Made by a program: the position numbers and the translations under genes | Notes under the pieces: model-generated | Seen by the model: only the letters and a program-made list of their open reading frames with translations | Databases searched by the model: none | What the model was told of the DNA's origin: nothing | Part shown: positions 35,903-48,850 of the stretch, in pieces | How the letters are laid out: each line of letters starts with the position of its first letter | Numbering within the stretch: the first letter of the stretch is position 1 | Assembly (NCBI GenBank): GCA_020698575.1 | Contig: CM036256.1 | Coordinates: 13,655,908-13,719,907 of the forward strand | Direction of reading: 5' to 3' | Origin: Bostrychus sinensis | Taxonomy: Eukaryota > Chordata > Actinopteri > Gobiiformes > Eleotridae | DNA: 64,000 nt

Positions 35903-38590
35903 TAATTAATCAGGGTTTCTGCAGGCTTCAATTAGGTTAAATTAATACTTAAAAAAAAAAAAAAAACTTTTTTAAGCCCATTGTTAAAAAAAAAAAAACT
36001 ATTTTGTAAGCATGCAGTGTACAAAAACCTGAGACCATTTGTGACAGTCAATCTTGCTAAGCTCTTGTATTGGCGCCGGTAAAATGTCTTTGAGCATTCA
36101 AGTGGACACTTTAGGTAGTTACATCTAATGTGCGTGACATATTTGAGGCCTGTTTAAATGTATTTAAGACCTAACAGTCTGCATCTCGGCAAATCTAAGA
36201 CTTTTTACGTTCTTAAATAGGGGTTATGCGCTAACTACTTCCGCATTCGGCTAAACAGAATCAAGATCAACGTCTGGTCACAGCTGGTACGCGAGCAGCT
36301 TCAAAAAACATATTTATGTCTGACACATTGCAAAATAAAATCACCAAACAATGTTGCTGTGGACTAATGCAGTTTAATTCTTCAAGCAAGGGTTTTAGTA
36401 TTTGTGTATTATTTAATTAATCGCTGAGTGCAGAGGCGGGATATCGTTGTGTCAATTAACTAAAGCCATCACCCGGCGCACTTTATTTCAGCAGATATAA
36501 AGCACACAGTAAGTTAAATTACGTGATACTCAATCACAAACAACATAACTACCCATTTTAGCACAGTCTTAATTTATTATACACCTATTAAGGCACTTTG
36601 ACGTATTTATTAATTTTAAAGCCTCTTTCACGGCTCTTCTGTGACGTTTTCAGATGTTTTTGTGCACACTGTGGGTGTTTTTGGTCGCATACTTTAGTAC
36701 AATTTTCCTTTCTGGGAACAGTACTAGACATGGGGCTAAAATATCTCTGATCCTGATGCATCAGGGCCAGTTATCCATGGTCAAGGCGCACTCGAGTTAG
36801 ACCCATGACATAGGTTAAATAAAACACAATAAGAAATGCCGAGTGATCTCAAAATGTGTGCATCTTACGGAAATATTTACGACATGACAACGTGTACAGA
36901 CACACAACAGCACTACTACTACAGGGTATAGCACTCAACACAGGTGTAGCCTACCTCAGTCTTGTTTTGGTCCTTCCCTTGTTTCCAAAGCCAACCTGAA
37001 GAAAATCCAGACAAAACTAAATAAAATAAAACTAGCATTTGCCCTGAGCAAAACATCTCCGTGCTTGAACCTCGTGGGACTGCTGGAAAAAAAGACAAAA
37101 AGAAGACTAGATCATGCTCTCCATCACAATGATACGAAGCGAGTGCTTTTAAAAGTAGAGCCTCACCTGTGGTGTTATCTCAAAGTCCTTAACAGGTAGA
37201 CACTCGGCTTTAGATCCTTCTGGAACACGGCTTAATTTATCCTTTTTCAGTCAAACTCTTTAACACTTTAACGGTACAGACATCTTAAGGAAGTGCTAAT
37301 ATTCGGTCCATTCAACCTTAGCCTATAAACTGCACCCACGGGCGGCCTCTCAGATTATACAAGAGCCAAAGATAAAACAAAATTAATAAAGACGACAGTG
37401 TACTGTGCATATGCTTAGGCTAAAAGTTGTTTTATTGCTCCACGCGCTGGTGCTCCCTTAAGCCCGGTCCTCATTGACAGACCGGTGTCTGCTTTCCCGT
37501 TAACACACTTGAGAGTTTGAGCTAAAAGGGAAAAACGAGGACTTCTGACAGCGCGACAGTTGAACGCCGCTGATGTTGCACTTATAAAAGCACCCACCTG
37601 GCATCACTGTGATGAAGAGCCACGAGCGCAATCCACCTTTTCTCCTTTTCCAGCGGTCCCAATGGCTCAAACGCGGAGATTTTGTTTGGGTTATTTGCTA
37701 GTATTTTATAGTTTTGTCTGGATTTACTTCGGCTTGTGCATGGAAACAAGGGAAGGACCTAAACAAAACTTCAAATGAGGTATGCCTGTTTGTGTCGAGC
37801 GTTGCCTCTAACACTGCTCGTGGGGCTTTGTGTATATCATTAATAATTCAATAACATGTACATTTTGGGTTTTTGCCATTTCTTATTTTGGTTTATTTAA
37901 CCGGTGTGGAGGTTTAACTGCAGCATGCGCCCTGACTAGTCCTGTGTTTAATAGTTTCTTTTAAAGAGATTTTAACAAAAACATGTAACTAAAACAGCCA
38001 CAATGCAATAAAACAACATAAAAATTATATGAAACATGTGAAAACTGGCCCTGTAGCTGCCTCTGCAAGTTACTTTAAAATAAAGTCTGTTAAATTTACC
38101 TGTTAATGTTAAATGTTATGGGGGAAAAAAAGGTTAAATACATGTTTTATAATATTATAAACAATGACTGGCTTAAAATGGGCAGAGTGTGTTGTGTGTG
38201 ATTGTATATCATGTAAATAAATTTGTGTGCTTTATATCCGCTGAAATAAAGTGCACCAGGTGATGGCTTTAGTTAATTGACACAACAATATCCCGCCTCC
38301 GCGCTCAGCAATTAGTTAAATATTTAACACACAAATGCTAAAACCCTTTTTTGAAGGATTAAACTGTGTTAGTCCATAGCAACATTAGTTTAGTGATTAT
38401 ATTTTGCGATGTGTAAGACACAAATATGTTTTTTGAAGCTACTCTTGTCCAGCTGCTCGCTTACAAGCTGTGACTGGAAGTCCATCATTCTGTTTAGCCG
38501 AATGCAGAATTAGTTAGCGCATAATCCCTATTCAGACAATTTAAGACTTTTTTAGACCTTTTAAGACCCCGCAGAAACCCTGAAATTAAT
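35903..38590. mobile_element. 2.67-kb fold-back element with long inverted arms and hAT-like ends
   Basis: The element proper is 35911-38582. It starts CAGGGTTTCTGCAGG and ends GCAGAAACCCTG, flanked by TAATTAAT (35903-35910) and AAATTAAT (38583-38590), 7 of 8 identical. The outer right arm (about 38215-38582) is the inverse of about 36200-36520; for example TTATGCGCTAACTA, GCATTCGGCTAAACAGAAT and GGCGGGATAT pair with it. The pairing continues inward (about 36900-37180 against 37560-37800), so the arms are roughly 1.2 kb each with a short unpaired centre. The left arm carries about 250 bp of extra A-rich subterminal sequence. No transposase frame is seen. Confidence 0.8.
37560..37785 (+). other. 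Exon-like block in the right arm of the fold-back element
   Basis: A TATA-like CTTATAAAAGCACC (about 37579) precedes a pyrimidine-rich CTTTTCTCCTTTTCCAG. An open frame from the ATG at 37663 then reads MAQTRRFCLGYLLVFYSFVW and continues 18 residues to a stop at 37776-37778, with a possible donor GAG/GTATGC close to its end. The peptide has a hydrophobic segment but matches no family I know. The inverted counterpart (about 36950-37170) has the same layout without the ATG, which argues against a conserved protein. Confidence 0.3.
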
Positions 38591-40164
38591 ACAGACAAGA
38601 AAAAAGATTACTTTTTGTCTTTAAAAATACAGTGATACAATATATCATAGATTTTCTTGTGCAATACGGTATATCAATCTGTATTGTGAGCCATGTATTG
38701 CATATGTATCGTGAGGTACCCTGTGATTCTCAGCCCTATAGTATAGTGTACTCAAACCACAAAACCTACTTAAAAACACACCATAATTCAAGGCCTTTTC
38801 ACATTCACACACACTGGCACTTCATAATCTTATAAATTACAGACGACAGTTATAGATGCAACTCCTTAATTAAATGTGTACTCTATCTCTATAAAACAGG
38901 TCTGAGCTCCTGAAAATACAGTGATTAATGACTAAGATAAAGGCCGAGTCACCCCCTGGAGCGCTCAAAAAACAGACAGTAGCACCACTTGCCAGGAAGT
39001 CACAGAGACCAAATATGTGTGTTTAATGTAGACTTACTGGATTTGTTTTATCCTTTGCCCAAGCGCTGCAGGGGTCCCACACTGTCCTTTGTGCACACTG
39101 GCTTCAAATGGTGTCCAGGGCTTTGGTTCTATGCAGTAAACGCTTGGCCATTAGGAAACGCAGATCCTTTTACTGTTTGCAAACAACATTAGATGTGTTC
39201 AGAATGTTGTGGAAAGTTAAGTTAAGGAAGCTATATTACATTTTTAATGAATTATAGGGGCATCAGCCACCAAAATCACAAAAAAAAAGTAAGATCTGAC
39301 AAATAGCAACAGGCTGAGGAAAAGTGTGTGCTGTCAGTACATGTACAGAGGACTACTAGCAAGGGGCTATAGATGGAGAGCAATAGAGATAAGTTACAAC
39401 AGCTAAAGGCTACTAGCTAAATGTTGCTAAGTTTAGGGCTACAATATACTGGACTTGATACTTTAGGACTTATGCTTCCTCAACAAAGACTTTAAATTGG
39501 ATCTGCCTGACAATATTAGCTTGTGAATTGCTAATGCAGCAAAACAAATACATTATACAAGTGCATTAGCTTCAGTAACACACACACATATAACTCGAGG
39601 GCTGCGCAAAAATGATTGCTTCATCTGCACTTGCTCCTCTGTTAATGCTGCGGAAGTGTCTTTGGGCATGACACTGAACCTTTATGCTATCCATCTGAGT
39701 AAATGGATAAATTGATGTTTAATTGCCAATGTGCCAAAGAGATTTACCATTTTGCTAATGGTAAACAATACAGCAGTCAACAGTCAACAAAACTTGTAAA
39801 AAAAAATAATACTTACACTGTAAAAAAACAGAACATAAGATTTTGCTGCCTCCAAAGCAGAGTTTCCAATGTTAAGGATATATTTTCAAAATGCCAACAC
39901 AACTTTGATGGGACGGGAGCACATTGGTGACTCACCTGCTAGACCACGTACTAGATAAAGCGGGTTCGACTTCAAGCCAGCCCTTCAAAAAGCCACTTAA
40001 CTTTCTGTGTGTACATGTAGAGATAAAACTGAAGTTCATCCATAACCATGATAATCGCAAAATACCTTCGTCTAAAATAAAAAATATACCAAGGCCCAAC
40101 CAGAATGACACCGTACAGATACTGGTGGAAGCACATGGGCTGTACATTACATCGTTTGAACAGT
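38591..40164. other. Intronic DNA, nothing clear
   Basis: No gene. A possible tRNA-like fragment near 39930-39985 contains GCGGGTTCGACTTC but does not fold convincingly. Confidence 0.45.
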
Positions 40165-40553
40165 CAGTCGACGTGAAACATCACCTTGTATTAAATCATA
40201 TGGTTTTCTAGGTAGTGTATGTCAAAACACGGGGAAAAAAAAAATCGATAATATCAGAAATATCAATATTAGAAATTTGCATGTTAAAATAAAACCACAC
40301 ACAGCTTTTTGAGTGTAATTTTTGTGTTTTTAATGAAATACAATTGTATATTCAACTTTTCTTTGCTCTCTCTCTACCAGACATAATCAACCCCGGCCAC
40401 TGTGCTATATTTTTTGGCAAAAAGTTGCTGTATCAATTATCGTTATGAAGGTGTTGAATCATATCAAATTGTAACATTCAAAACTAGACAATATCATTCT
40501 TGAATTGTATCAAAACAATTCTAATCGATATGTATTGTATTGTTACAACCCTA
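40165..40553. mobile_element. hAT-like MITE family H2, degraded copy
   Basis: It shares TATCAATATTAGAAATTTGC, ATGTTAAAATAAAACCA, TTTTTGTGTTTTTAATGAAA and GACATAATCAACCC words in order with 62966-63466. The right end ATTGTTACAACCCTA corresponds to that copy's ATCGTTACACCCCTA. The left end is eroded. Confidence 0.65.
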
Positions 40554-41679
40554 ACTCCTAGGTATTTGAAACCATATTGAAAAGTTATGCAGTGGTCTCT
40601 TATTTCTTTTCCAGAGCTGTACATAAATGGAAAGATAGATCTAGTCCATTTGTGTGAATGTAACAGTGGAAGCCTGGCTACATAATGCAGGAGTGTCTAT
40701 GGTGTGGCTCTCAATGACTGACAGCACAGTCAATGAAGCTGGTCTCTAGAGAAAACTGTGACTGAACTCTTATATAAAGTGGTCCATTGTGGAAGCTTTG
40801 CAGTATGACTTTTCTACAGCAGCTTCTCTGCTGACGGTGATTACAGCCGACAATGAAATGCTTGATTTATACCTCTGCTTTAAAAATTCAAAAGGGAGAA
40901 AAAAAAAAGGTAGTAGCCACAAAGAGTTGGTGGTTATATAAAGTTGTGTGTGATAGGCACTTAATTCAGTTTGAGTTAAGGTAAGACTGCCATCAAGGTG
41001 AGAGCCATCAAGTTAAGAGCCAAGCAGTTGTCAAGGAGAAAACAACTGGAGCTGTGAAAAGAAAATGGTTGTAGAAGTAAAAGAGCAAAAATTGTAATTT
41101 GTTGAATGTAAACATGCATTTGAAAATTTTAATCAATAGAAATTGCACATTATTGTAAGACGAATATGTGAAAAGCCAGAGACATTAACATCAAGTCATT
41201 TATTGGATGAAAAAGCCAATCACATGCCTGTCTACAATGATTTTGTTTTCTTTTGAATAAAGCATTGGCCCGCATTGGCTGGTTGGTGTACCTTGCTTGC
41301 CAACATTTAATCAGTTGCAGTACAAAATCCTATCCCAGTATGTCAAATATCTGCTATTTATGTCTTGACTATATTTGCCAAGATTTTGAAATAACCTGAT
41401 TGTGATAAAATTTCTCTACTATGATAATATTAGCTTACTTTAGCCTGCCTGGTTCTATGTCTTTGTCTTTGGTTGTCATTTTGGAAACCGCACTGCCTCA
41501 TCATTAACCAATAACAAACACCAGTGTTGCTCTAAATTAAAACTTTGTTCAGATTAAACATTGTGACCCTCCAACACAACCAATAATGGTAAGCCATAGT
41601 GCATGACAAAAACTGTTTTGTTTTTCCAATTGTCTAGAACTGATTCTTACAATATTTAATGTAAACTAAAAATTATTGT
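40554..41679. other. Intronic DNA, nothing recognised
   Basis: No feature supported. Confidence 0.5.
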
Positions 41680-41840
41680 GTGAATTATCCAGCCACAGGA
41701 AGTCACAAGCCAGTGAACTTCGTCTGCTAGTCCCAAGCTGGGATAAAAAGGTTGAGAAGGACATCCAACGTAAAACTTTTGCCAAATCAACTGAACACTA
41801 CAAGGTTGATGAATTGCTGTGGCAAACCCACAAGTAAGAA
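41680..41840 (-). repeat. Dispersed repeat R1, minus copy
   Basis: The plus strand reads AGCCACAGGAAGTCACAAGC, CAGTGAACTTCGTCTGC, AGTCCCAAGCTGGGATAAA and AGAAGGACATCC, the inverse of the family order. Confidence 0.55.
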
Positions 41841-42026
41841 GCCAAAAGGAGAGAAGAAATTTCAAAACAACTTCAAAACATTTAATTACACTACTTAAAT
41901 AAGTTAATTAAAAGTACCATTACATTTCAGTAACTATTCCACTAACCTTATTTTTCACTGTCAATGAACCATGCTATTATTTTTTCTTTACTTTTTCTGT
42001 CTTATCTGAATCAAATAATCAATAAG

Positions 42027-42290
42027 GACAGCACGGTGGCATAGTGAACTCCTGCCTCATAGCAAGAAGGTCCTGGGTTTGACTCCCAGACCGGGTGGGG
42101 CCTTTCTGTGTGGATTTTACACATGTTCTCCCTGTGTCTGCGTAGGTCTCCTCCGGGTGCTCCGGTTTCCCCTACCACTAAAAACACGGACAATAGTTCC
42201 CCCATGGGGCCAGGACTCCCCTGTAAAAGAGAATCTTAATCTCAGTGAGACTTTCCTGGCTAAATAAAGGTCAAGTAAAAATAAATAAAA
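42027..42290 (+). repeat. GGCGGCACGGTGG dispersed repeat, copy 2
   Basis: GACAGCACGGTGGCATAGTG, then AGCAAGAAGGTCCTGGGTTT, GTGTGGATTTTACACATG, CTCCGGGTGCTCCGG, and a 3' part CTGGCTAAATAAAGG ending in A-rich sequence. The tRNA-like head is present, with box B decayed. Confidence 0.75.
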
Positions 42291-45200
42291 AGTAAAATAA
42301 TTCAATGTCAAACCAGTGTAATTCAGTGTAACCAGAGTTTGATGTTTTCTCTGTGCACTCTTCATTGTAGCTGTAAAATAATACGCCGCCCGCAGCCTCA
42401 CACTGGCCTTCTTCCTTTAATCGATGGTAATTTCATCCTCACCAGATGAACCGTTACATGTCCTCATTTAAGCTGTGGGCCACAAGAGCTGAGACGGAGA
42501 GAGGAGGTTAGAAACACACCCCCGTGCACACAGACTTACACTCCTTCAGCTAATCACCGCGGCCATTCTGCCATAGAGAGATGTGGCACCCAAGCAAGGC
42601 ACTGCTACATCTTCAGACATACGGCAATGAGAAGACAGCTTGTTATAACTCAGGACAGTTGTATTTATTACAGTGTAGGGGTGTGGTAACCATAGTTTAA
42701 AATGTCCTCAATTAAGTTGGAGAAGCTGAAATATCCGCTAACCCCCCATCCCCATCTGAATTGCTTTTATTCAATTAAAAGGTAAAATTGAACCAATTTG
42801 CAAGAGCAAGCAAGCAATAGCATTAGACATATGCCATCCTGCAGTTACCGTGTTAAACGTCTTGTGAATGGTGTCAAAATTAATTCATCCGTGCAACAGA
42901 CAATAGGGACAAAGCTTTTATATGCTATACTTTGACCTACACTTGCAGACAACCATTTACATTATGAGAAACTTGCAGACAGTATTTCATGCATCTGTTC
43001 AGATATACTGAAGAAGGCAGACCCTTAGGGCACTGCCAGGGGGGAAATGTAAAAACCATTGCCAGGAAAAGGAAGGGATCAACCCCATAATCAATACTGA
43101 TAATTGCAATAATAAAGGACTTCCTGAGACTGTGATAATAGCATCCCAATGTACTTAATGTGGCATATCTTTTACAGAAGCCTTTTTAATTACACTTGGA
43201 ACAGTCTCATACTTGAAATTCATCTAAAAACACATAGGCTTGTATAGTATACAGTGGAGAACAGGGTGGGACCCAGACTAACACAGTTGTTACTTTAGTT
43301 AAATGCTCTATCAGTTTAAATGAGGGATAAAATGTGTCATTAACTTTATGTAACAGTGTTTGTCAGCTTTATCTTTCCCACATAACCATTCATTTTCAGT
43401 GTGCAGTGTCCCTTCCTTCTTTTCTGTCACTGTGTCATTTGTTTTACACTGAGGGTAACACACCCATTTATACTGTACTGTATACTCCCCCTTTAAGGAC
43501 TGTGCTCTTTGTGAAAACATGCTTTTAAAGGTCTCAATCATTTATGGCCACACAGCACCTGCAATTTTTTATGTACTACATATAATGACCTAGACAACCT
43601 GCCAACCAGCCTTAGACTCGTAGTTGAGTAGGGTCCAAGGATGTTTAAGTCGCTGTGTAGACGACTTAATCCTGGACGGTGATTTGATCCTGGATTGGCC
43701 TTTTATCTACGTGAGAACTGGGTTTCCATTTTCCACAAACAATCTTTTAAAAATGCTGAAAGAGCTGTTTTTGTCTCGCAGCGGTGAGCTGTTCAGGGTG
43801 CTCCGCACTCATGTGTATTGGAAAAACAGTATCCCCAGTTGAAACACAGTGGAAACTGCTTTATACATTCATCTTTTGACAACTTACTGTTGGTAATACA
43901 TGTACAATTCCTTTTAGTGCTTCTGAGTTTATCAGCTCTGCCCAGGAGGACCAGAAGATGTAAAAGCTGAAGTAAAACCTGTGGCTCCTTCTGCAGAGTG
44001 AAAAGTGCCATTTGCTGGCCTCATGGGCTTACAACAGATTTTCACCTACCGTTTTTTTCATAACATGATCGCATCTGTGTTGACGCAAAAGGGAGACGGC
44101 ATGACTGTTGCGTTTTCCTGGCCAACACTGTCGTCTAATTGGCCCGTAAAAGACAATAGCCGCCTGCCCTTTAGCTAGGAGACAAATTTCACCATGTGGC
44201 CTGTCGTAGTGCTACAAGCAAAGCAAACAAAACAAAAAAAAATGGCCAACTAGAAGCACTCAGACTGCATTGACCTCAGCCAGGCAATTACAGTTCTACC
44301 TTAGATCCAGATCAACACCAAAAAGTAGTTTACTGCCTTTACTGCCCCCTGTAGCTGGAGGTAGTGTTTTTGTCCCTACTTTGCAATGATAAAATAATGC
44401 TTTGAAAAATACCTAGATCCAGATGAATAAAGCAATTAAGGCAAAAACATTAGTGATCATTTTGTAGACAGGATAATCAGATGAAGGTTTTTACCAATAT
44501 TTCAACTTTTGTGAGATGCAAATTTTTTATGTTTCTCAACCCTTTTACATATTTCCAGTAAGACCAATCCTAATTCTGAGAAAAAAATACTTTGGTTTGA
44601 AGAGACATAAACCCATAAAAGCAGCCGCTGCACGTACCAACAAGGTCAATTATGCACAACCATCCAAAATGATCAGCCAAAATTTTCACATCTCTCTTTA
44701 AATATAACCTTCAGAACCACCTTTCAAGTCTTAGATGCTTCCTCTTCTTGCTTCCCAATAGCATTACCCTTTCTACAATGACGCACGCATTAGCTCTCAC
44801 TACGTGGCTAATCGACCAGACATCCAGTCACCTCTTGAGTAATTCTCCATCCTACAACATCAAACAATACGAAAGTGACAGGTCAAAAAATGCTTTGCCT
44901 TACTTTGCGAGTAACCCACCTTCACCTATAGCTTGAATAAAACAAAAGACAATCCTATTAGAAAGAGTCACCCCAGGGCACTGTACAATAAGTTAATAAA
45001 TATTACAAGCTAGAAGGCGCATTTAGTGGGAAAACTGATTAAAAGTGAATAAAAGGGGAATTTATAAAAACTCATTATTATTTGTAATTTGGTAATGTTG
45101 TTGCAAAAAAATACCCTATTAAATTGTTATAAAACACCTCCCCAACAATGTACTACACAGTCAGATGGGATATATTTAATCAAGCCACAGTTATGAATCT

Positions 45201-45685
45201 ACCAATATTCATTACACTGGTATTTGAGCCCCTAAAGAGTTTCATTCATCCCAATCTGGCTTTTCTATAGTCTCCCCTCAGACAGCATACTAAACTCTCT
45301 CCTCTTTGTAATAGGTGCCAACTTCATCTATTTATCTCCAATCTTCATCACAACCTCATCTCTCTCCTATACTGCTAGACTTACTTCTCTCATGGCCCTC
45401 ATTTAGTGCACTTTATTCTCATTTCGGACTGTCTCTTCCCTCATCATTGCTTTTTACCGCTTCTTACCTTCTTGCGAGAGTTATGGGTCGTTCTCTGTCT
45501 TACTTATACATCACATGAAAAGTATAGTGTAGTAAAATATCCTAATCTAGTTTATTTAAATGCAACAACACAGCTAGGAATCACACATTCACACTACACT
45601 TTCACATGTACAGTACATGGGGGCCATACCAAAAGGTCCACTATTACAGTACTTTGGTAATCGTTTCATCCTCAGTATTTACACT
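42291..45685. other. Intronic DNA, nothing recognised
   Basis: No gene or clear repeat. Short open frames here have no recognisable domains. Confidence 0.5.
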
Positions 45686-46012
45686 GGCGGCACGGTGGCT
45701 TAGTGGGTAGTGATCTCGCAAGAAGGTCCCGGGTTTGATTCCCGGACTGTGTTGGGTTTTTCTGTGTGGAGTTTGCATGTTCTCCCTGTGTCTGGGTGGG
45801 ATTCCTCTGGGTGCTCCAGTTTCCTCCATCAACCTTAAAACATGTACAATGAGCTAATCCTCCAGCTAGGTACTCCTCATTAGGATCCTGGCTCAAGATC
45901 TGGAGAAGAGTCCCCGGTGCTGCACCACTGCTCCTGACCGGCTACGTCAGCAGCGTTGAAGGATGGGTCAAATGCAGAGAACAAATTTCACAATAAAGTA
46001 TACCTTACTACC
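45686..46012 (+). repeat. GGCGGCACGGTGG dispersed repeat, copy 3 (best kept)
   Basis: GGCGGCACGGTGGCTTAGTG, CCCGGGTTTGATTCCCGG (good box-B-like word), GTGTGGAGTTTGCATGTTC, CCCTGTGTCTGGGTGGG and a tail with TTGAAGGATGGGTCAAATGC. Ends with AATAAAGTATACC. It is closer to copy 1 than to copy 2 in its 3' half. Confidence 0.8.
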
Positions 46013-47483
46013 TTACACTTCTGCTGATTTAGAAGAGCAAAACTAAAACATTTTGAAAAGGCTCTGGACCTTTGCACCTCTTGCAGTATAGGTGCAAAGA
46101 CATCTTTTTTGCGTGTGAAAATAGTCCATGATCACCAGGTAATTCTGTATTATACAGCATAAACTTAGCTGTAGCCCCAGTAGGCCCATTAGGATAGGTG
46201 GTAATATTTCGGAAACATGTCTGCAAAGTTTAATTTTCATTCTAAGCTTTTTTATTATTATTTCAAACACAAGCCTGTTTTTAAATGTCTCTTAATATTG
46301 CAACAGAACTTGTTGCAAAACTGTGTTTTACAAACTCACTGAAATAAATGTTGCCCTGCTCTGTATCATATTTGAACAGCGTTGGTTTGACTAATGGTGT
46401 TTTAGTACTGATAGTTATATGTGTTTTATGTCTGATGACGAAGAAACCATTTTATCTGAATGAATGATAAAACAATGGTTACTCACAGTCTGTTTACCCA
46501 ATCACTAACAAAGAATATATACTATATAAATATAATACCAGCCTTTTGGTCCTATGGAAGCCCTCAATTTGGTTCTGTTAATCCGGCAAATCAGATTAAT
46601 TATATGACATAAACTGAGATTCAAATCTAGGGATCTCTTTTGGGCCACAGAACAACTGAGTGAGTCATATTTTGCCATCCTGAATTTATTGACAAAAAGG
46701 CAATGTGTAAATTTAGGTTTGAAAAGCTAAACAATACTCAGCCTTTTGGGAGATAGATTGCCCCATGAAATGTTGTTGTGTTGAAATGTGGTTGATACAG
46801 TATACTATGATGGAACAGATGCAACTGACACAATACAAATCAATGCCAATGCTCCAAATATAGAAATATAGATTATAGTGACATTTGCAAAAGTGAGAAG
46901 TTGATTGTATTTCTCATTAGACAAAGTCATGACAGTGTGGAGCAGGTTGAATGCAGCTTGAGGTAGGTGGAAGTCACACAATACATCTCCACATGTGACA
47001 GAAATAGAGAAAGTGGGTTGAGGTGACATTTTTATTCAAATGTGGATTCTTTAGCAGATCTTTCCTCCTAGCACAGCACACATCACTTTTTTATTATCAA
47101 TCCAACCCCCTTTTATTTGCAGTCTTATGGTCGACCGCAGCTAGTAATAATCCTTTTAACTAATCCACATCAAATCTCTCACAATACTAATCCTCTGGGC
47201 GTGATGGTCCACGGCTGCTATTCATCTGTAATCACAGCTAACTGCGCCTCGCCATGCATAATTAAATTGTGATGCTAATTTGTTGTTTTGCTGGGCTTAG
47301 CAGCAGCTTAACCCTTTATGTGCTGCAGGTTCACACTTACATCATGTAAGACAAGTGTGACCTAATTAAGGATGAGGGGGAATGATATAGCATGGTAGAA
47401 TCAGAAAGTGGTGGCTAAAAGGGCTGAAGTTTTGGGGCTGTGACAGGAAATCATCTGCCACCTCGTGTGCAGTAATTCACATT
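46013..47483. other. Intronic DNA; 47100-47340 worth a conservation check
   Basis: No gene. The stretch 47100-47340 is free of recognised repeats and contains several homeodomain-like ATTA cores (CATAATTAAATTG, GATGCTAATTTG). This is a weak hint of a regulatory element, not evidence for one. Confidence 0.4.
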
Positions 47484-47606
47484 TTGATTATATTGGCAAA
47501 GGTTTTACGCCAGATGCCCTTCTTGAAACAACCGTCTCCATTTATCCAGGCTTGCGAAGCACAAAGAGTACACTGGCTTGTGTAGCCCCTTGTGAGTGAA
47601 TTATGC
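47484..47606 (+). repeat. Dispersed repeat R1
   Basis: GGCAAAGGTTTTACGCCAGA, TGCCCTTCTTGAAACAACC, CATTTATCCAGGCTTGCG and AAGAGTACACTGGCTTGTG, in the family order. Confidence 0.65.
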
Positions 47607-48850
47607 ACAGGTACTTATGATATCATTCCAAAAGCCAGTACTTTTTTCACACACAGGTCTATAAAGATTTATAGCGCTCTCTCAACTCTGCCAGACAGCT
47701 TGAAGAGGATAAATGATGCACCATAATACCAAAGTTATTAACTATTTTTTATGGCCAGACATTGCTGTTTAACTGAATTTAGTATTGATTTGCAAGTGGA
47801 GAAAAAAAAAATAGGTTCCATTCTTGCCCTTATTGTTTATGCCTTTACCATAGATACTGTATGTAGCCTGATCAGCCAAAACTATTATCCTGGGACAATC
47901 AAGCTTACAGGACCAATCATAACTGTTTATCTACAGTAAGGGCATGGTTTATGTGTTTTATTTCTCTGATTAATTAAAATTGTGACACAGAGGCATTGTA
48001 TTCTTTATACGTTGCCACTGCCTCTGTTTTCTGATTGGTTAGATAGCCATCCATTTGTTCCTATGTACTTTAAAGTTAAACTATTTGAGGGGGAGCAGAC
48101 TGTTTATTGGCTGACAACAGAAAGACACAGCAACAAATGTGTGAAAAGAGATGATAGCTGAACACATGCTGTAACAGTCTAAGTGGATATGAAAAAAGGT
48201 TTTCCGCAACAACATTTCTGTGCACAAACAAACAGAAAAGCAACAACAATATATACAAGACACTTTATTAATATGTGCCTTTGTTACCTTTTCTCAGCAT
48301 CATTTTGAGACATATTGCGTCAACTCAGCAGTTTTATCCAATCAGATGCTGGTGTGAAGAAGTAGACTCAAGGTAATTGTATTGGCAGTAGGGCACAATT
48401 TTGGGAAAAAAATAAATCAAATTTCAGCCAACATAGTATAGCCAGTAACCGAAAAATAAATACATTAATTGTGGCCTCTGCAAAGATTTCTGTTTAATGC
48501 AAATTTAAGTAATTGTTCAGCCCTAAGTGCAGACCCTCAGAGTCAATAAAACTTGTTCTGAAAAACTGAAAGATGATTAAAAAATAATTGCATAAAAAAA
48601 TAAAAAGCATGGACAATAGCTAAAGCGGCCCATTGCTAAGCAGATTATAAAAACATTGTAATGTAATGGAAGGTCTGCGCGGGGCCTTGAAAGTGAAAAG
48701 CATTGCAACTTATGAAGCATATTTTTACATTTGTTTAAAAAATGTTACACTGAAAGAGAACCTAACCTTTTGCCCACACAGATGGCTTCAGTTTGTCTGG
48801 CCTATTTTTTTCCAATCAATCTTTTTTACATTACTAGTATCATATAAAAC
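47607..48850. other. Intronic DNA, nothing recognised
   Basis: No feature supported. Confidence 0.5.

Noticed and set aside
39920..39990. Possible tRNA gene around GCGGGTTCGACTTC
   Set aside because: No complete cloverleaf could be drawn and no terminator run follows; at best a tRNA-like scrap.
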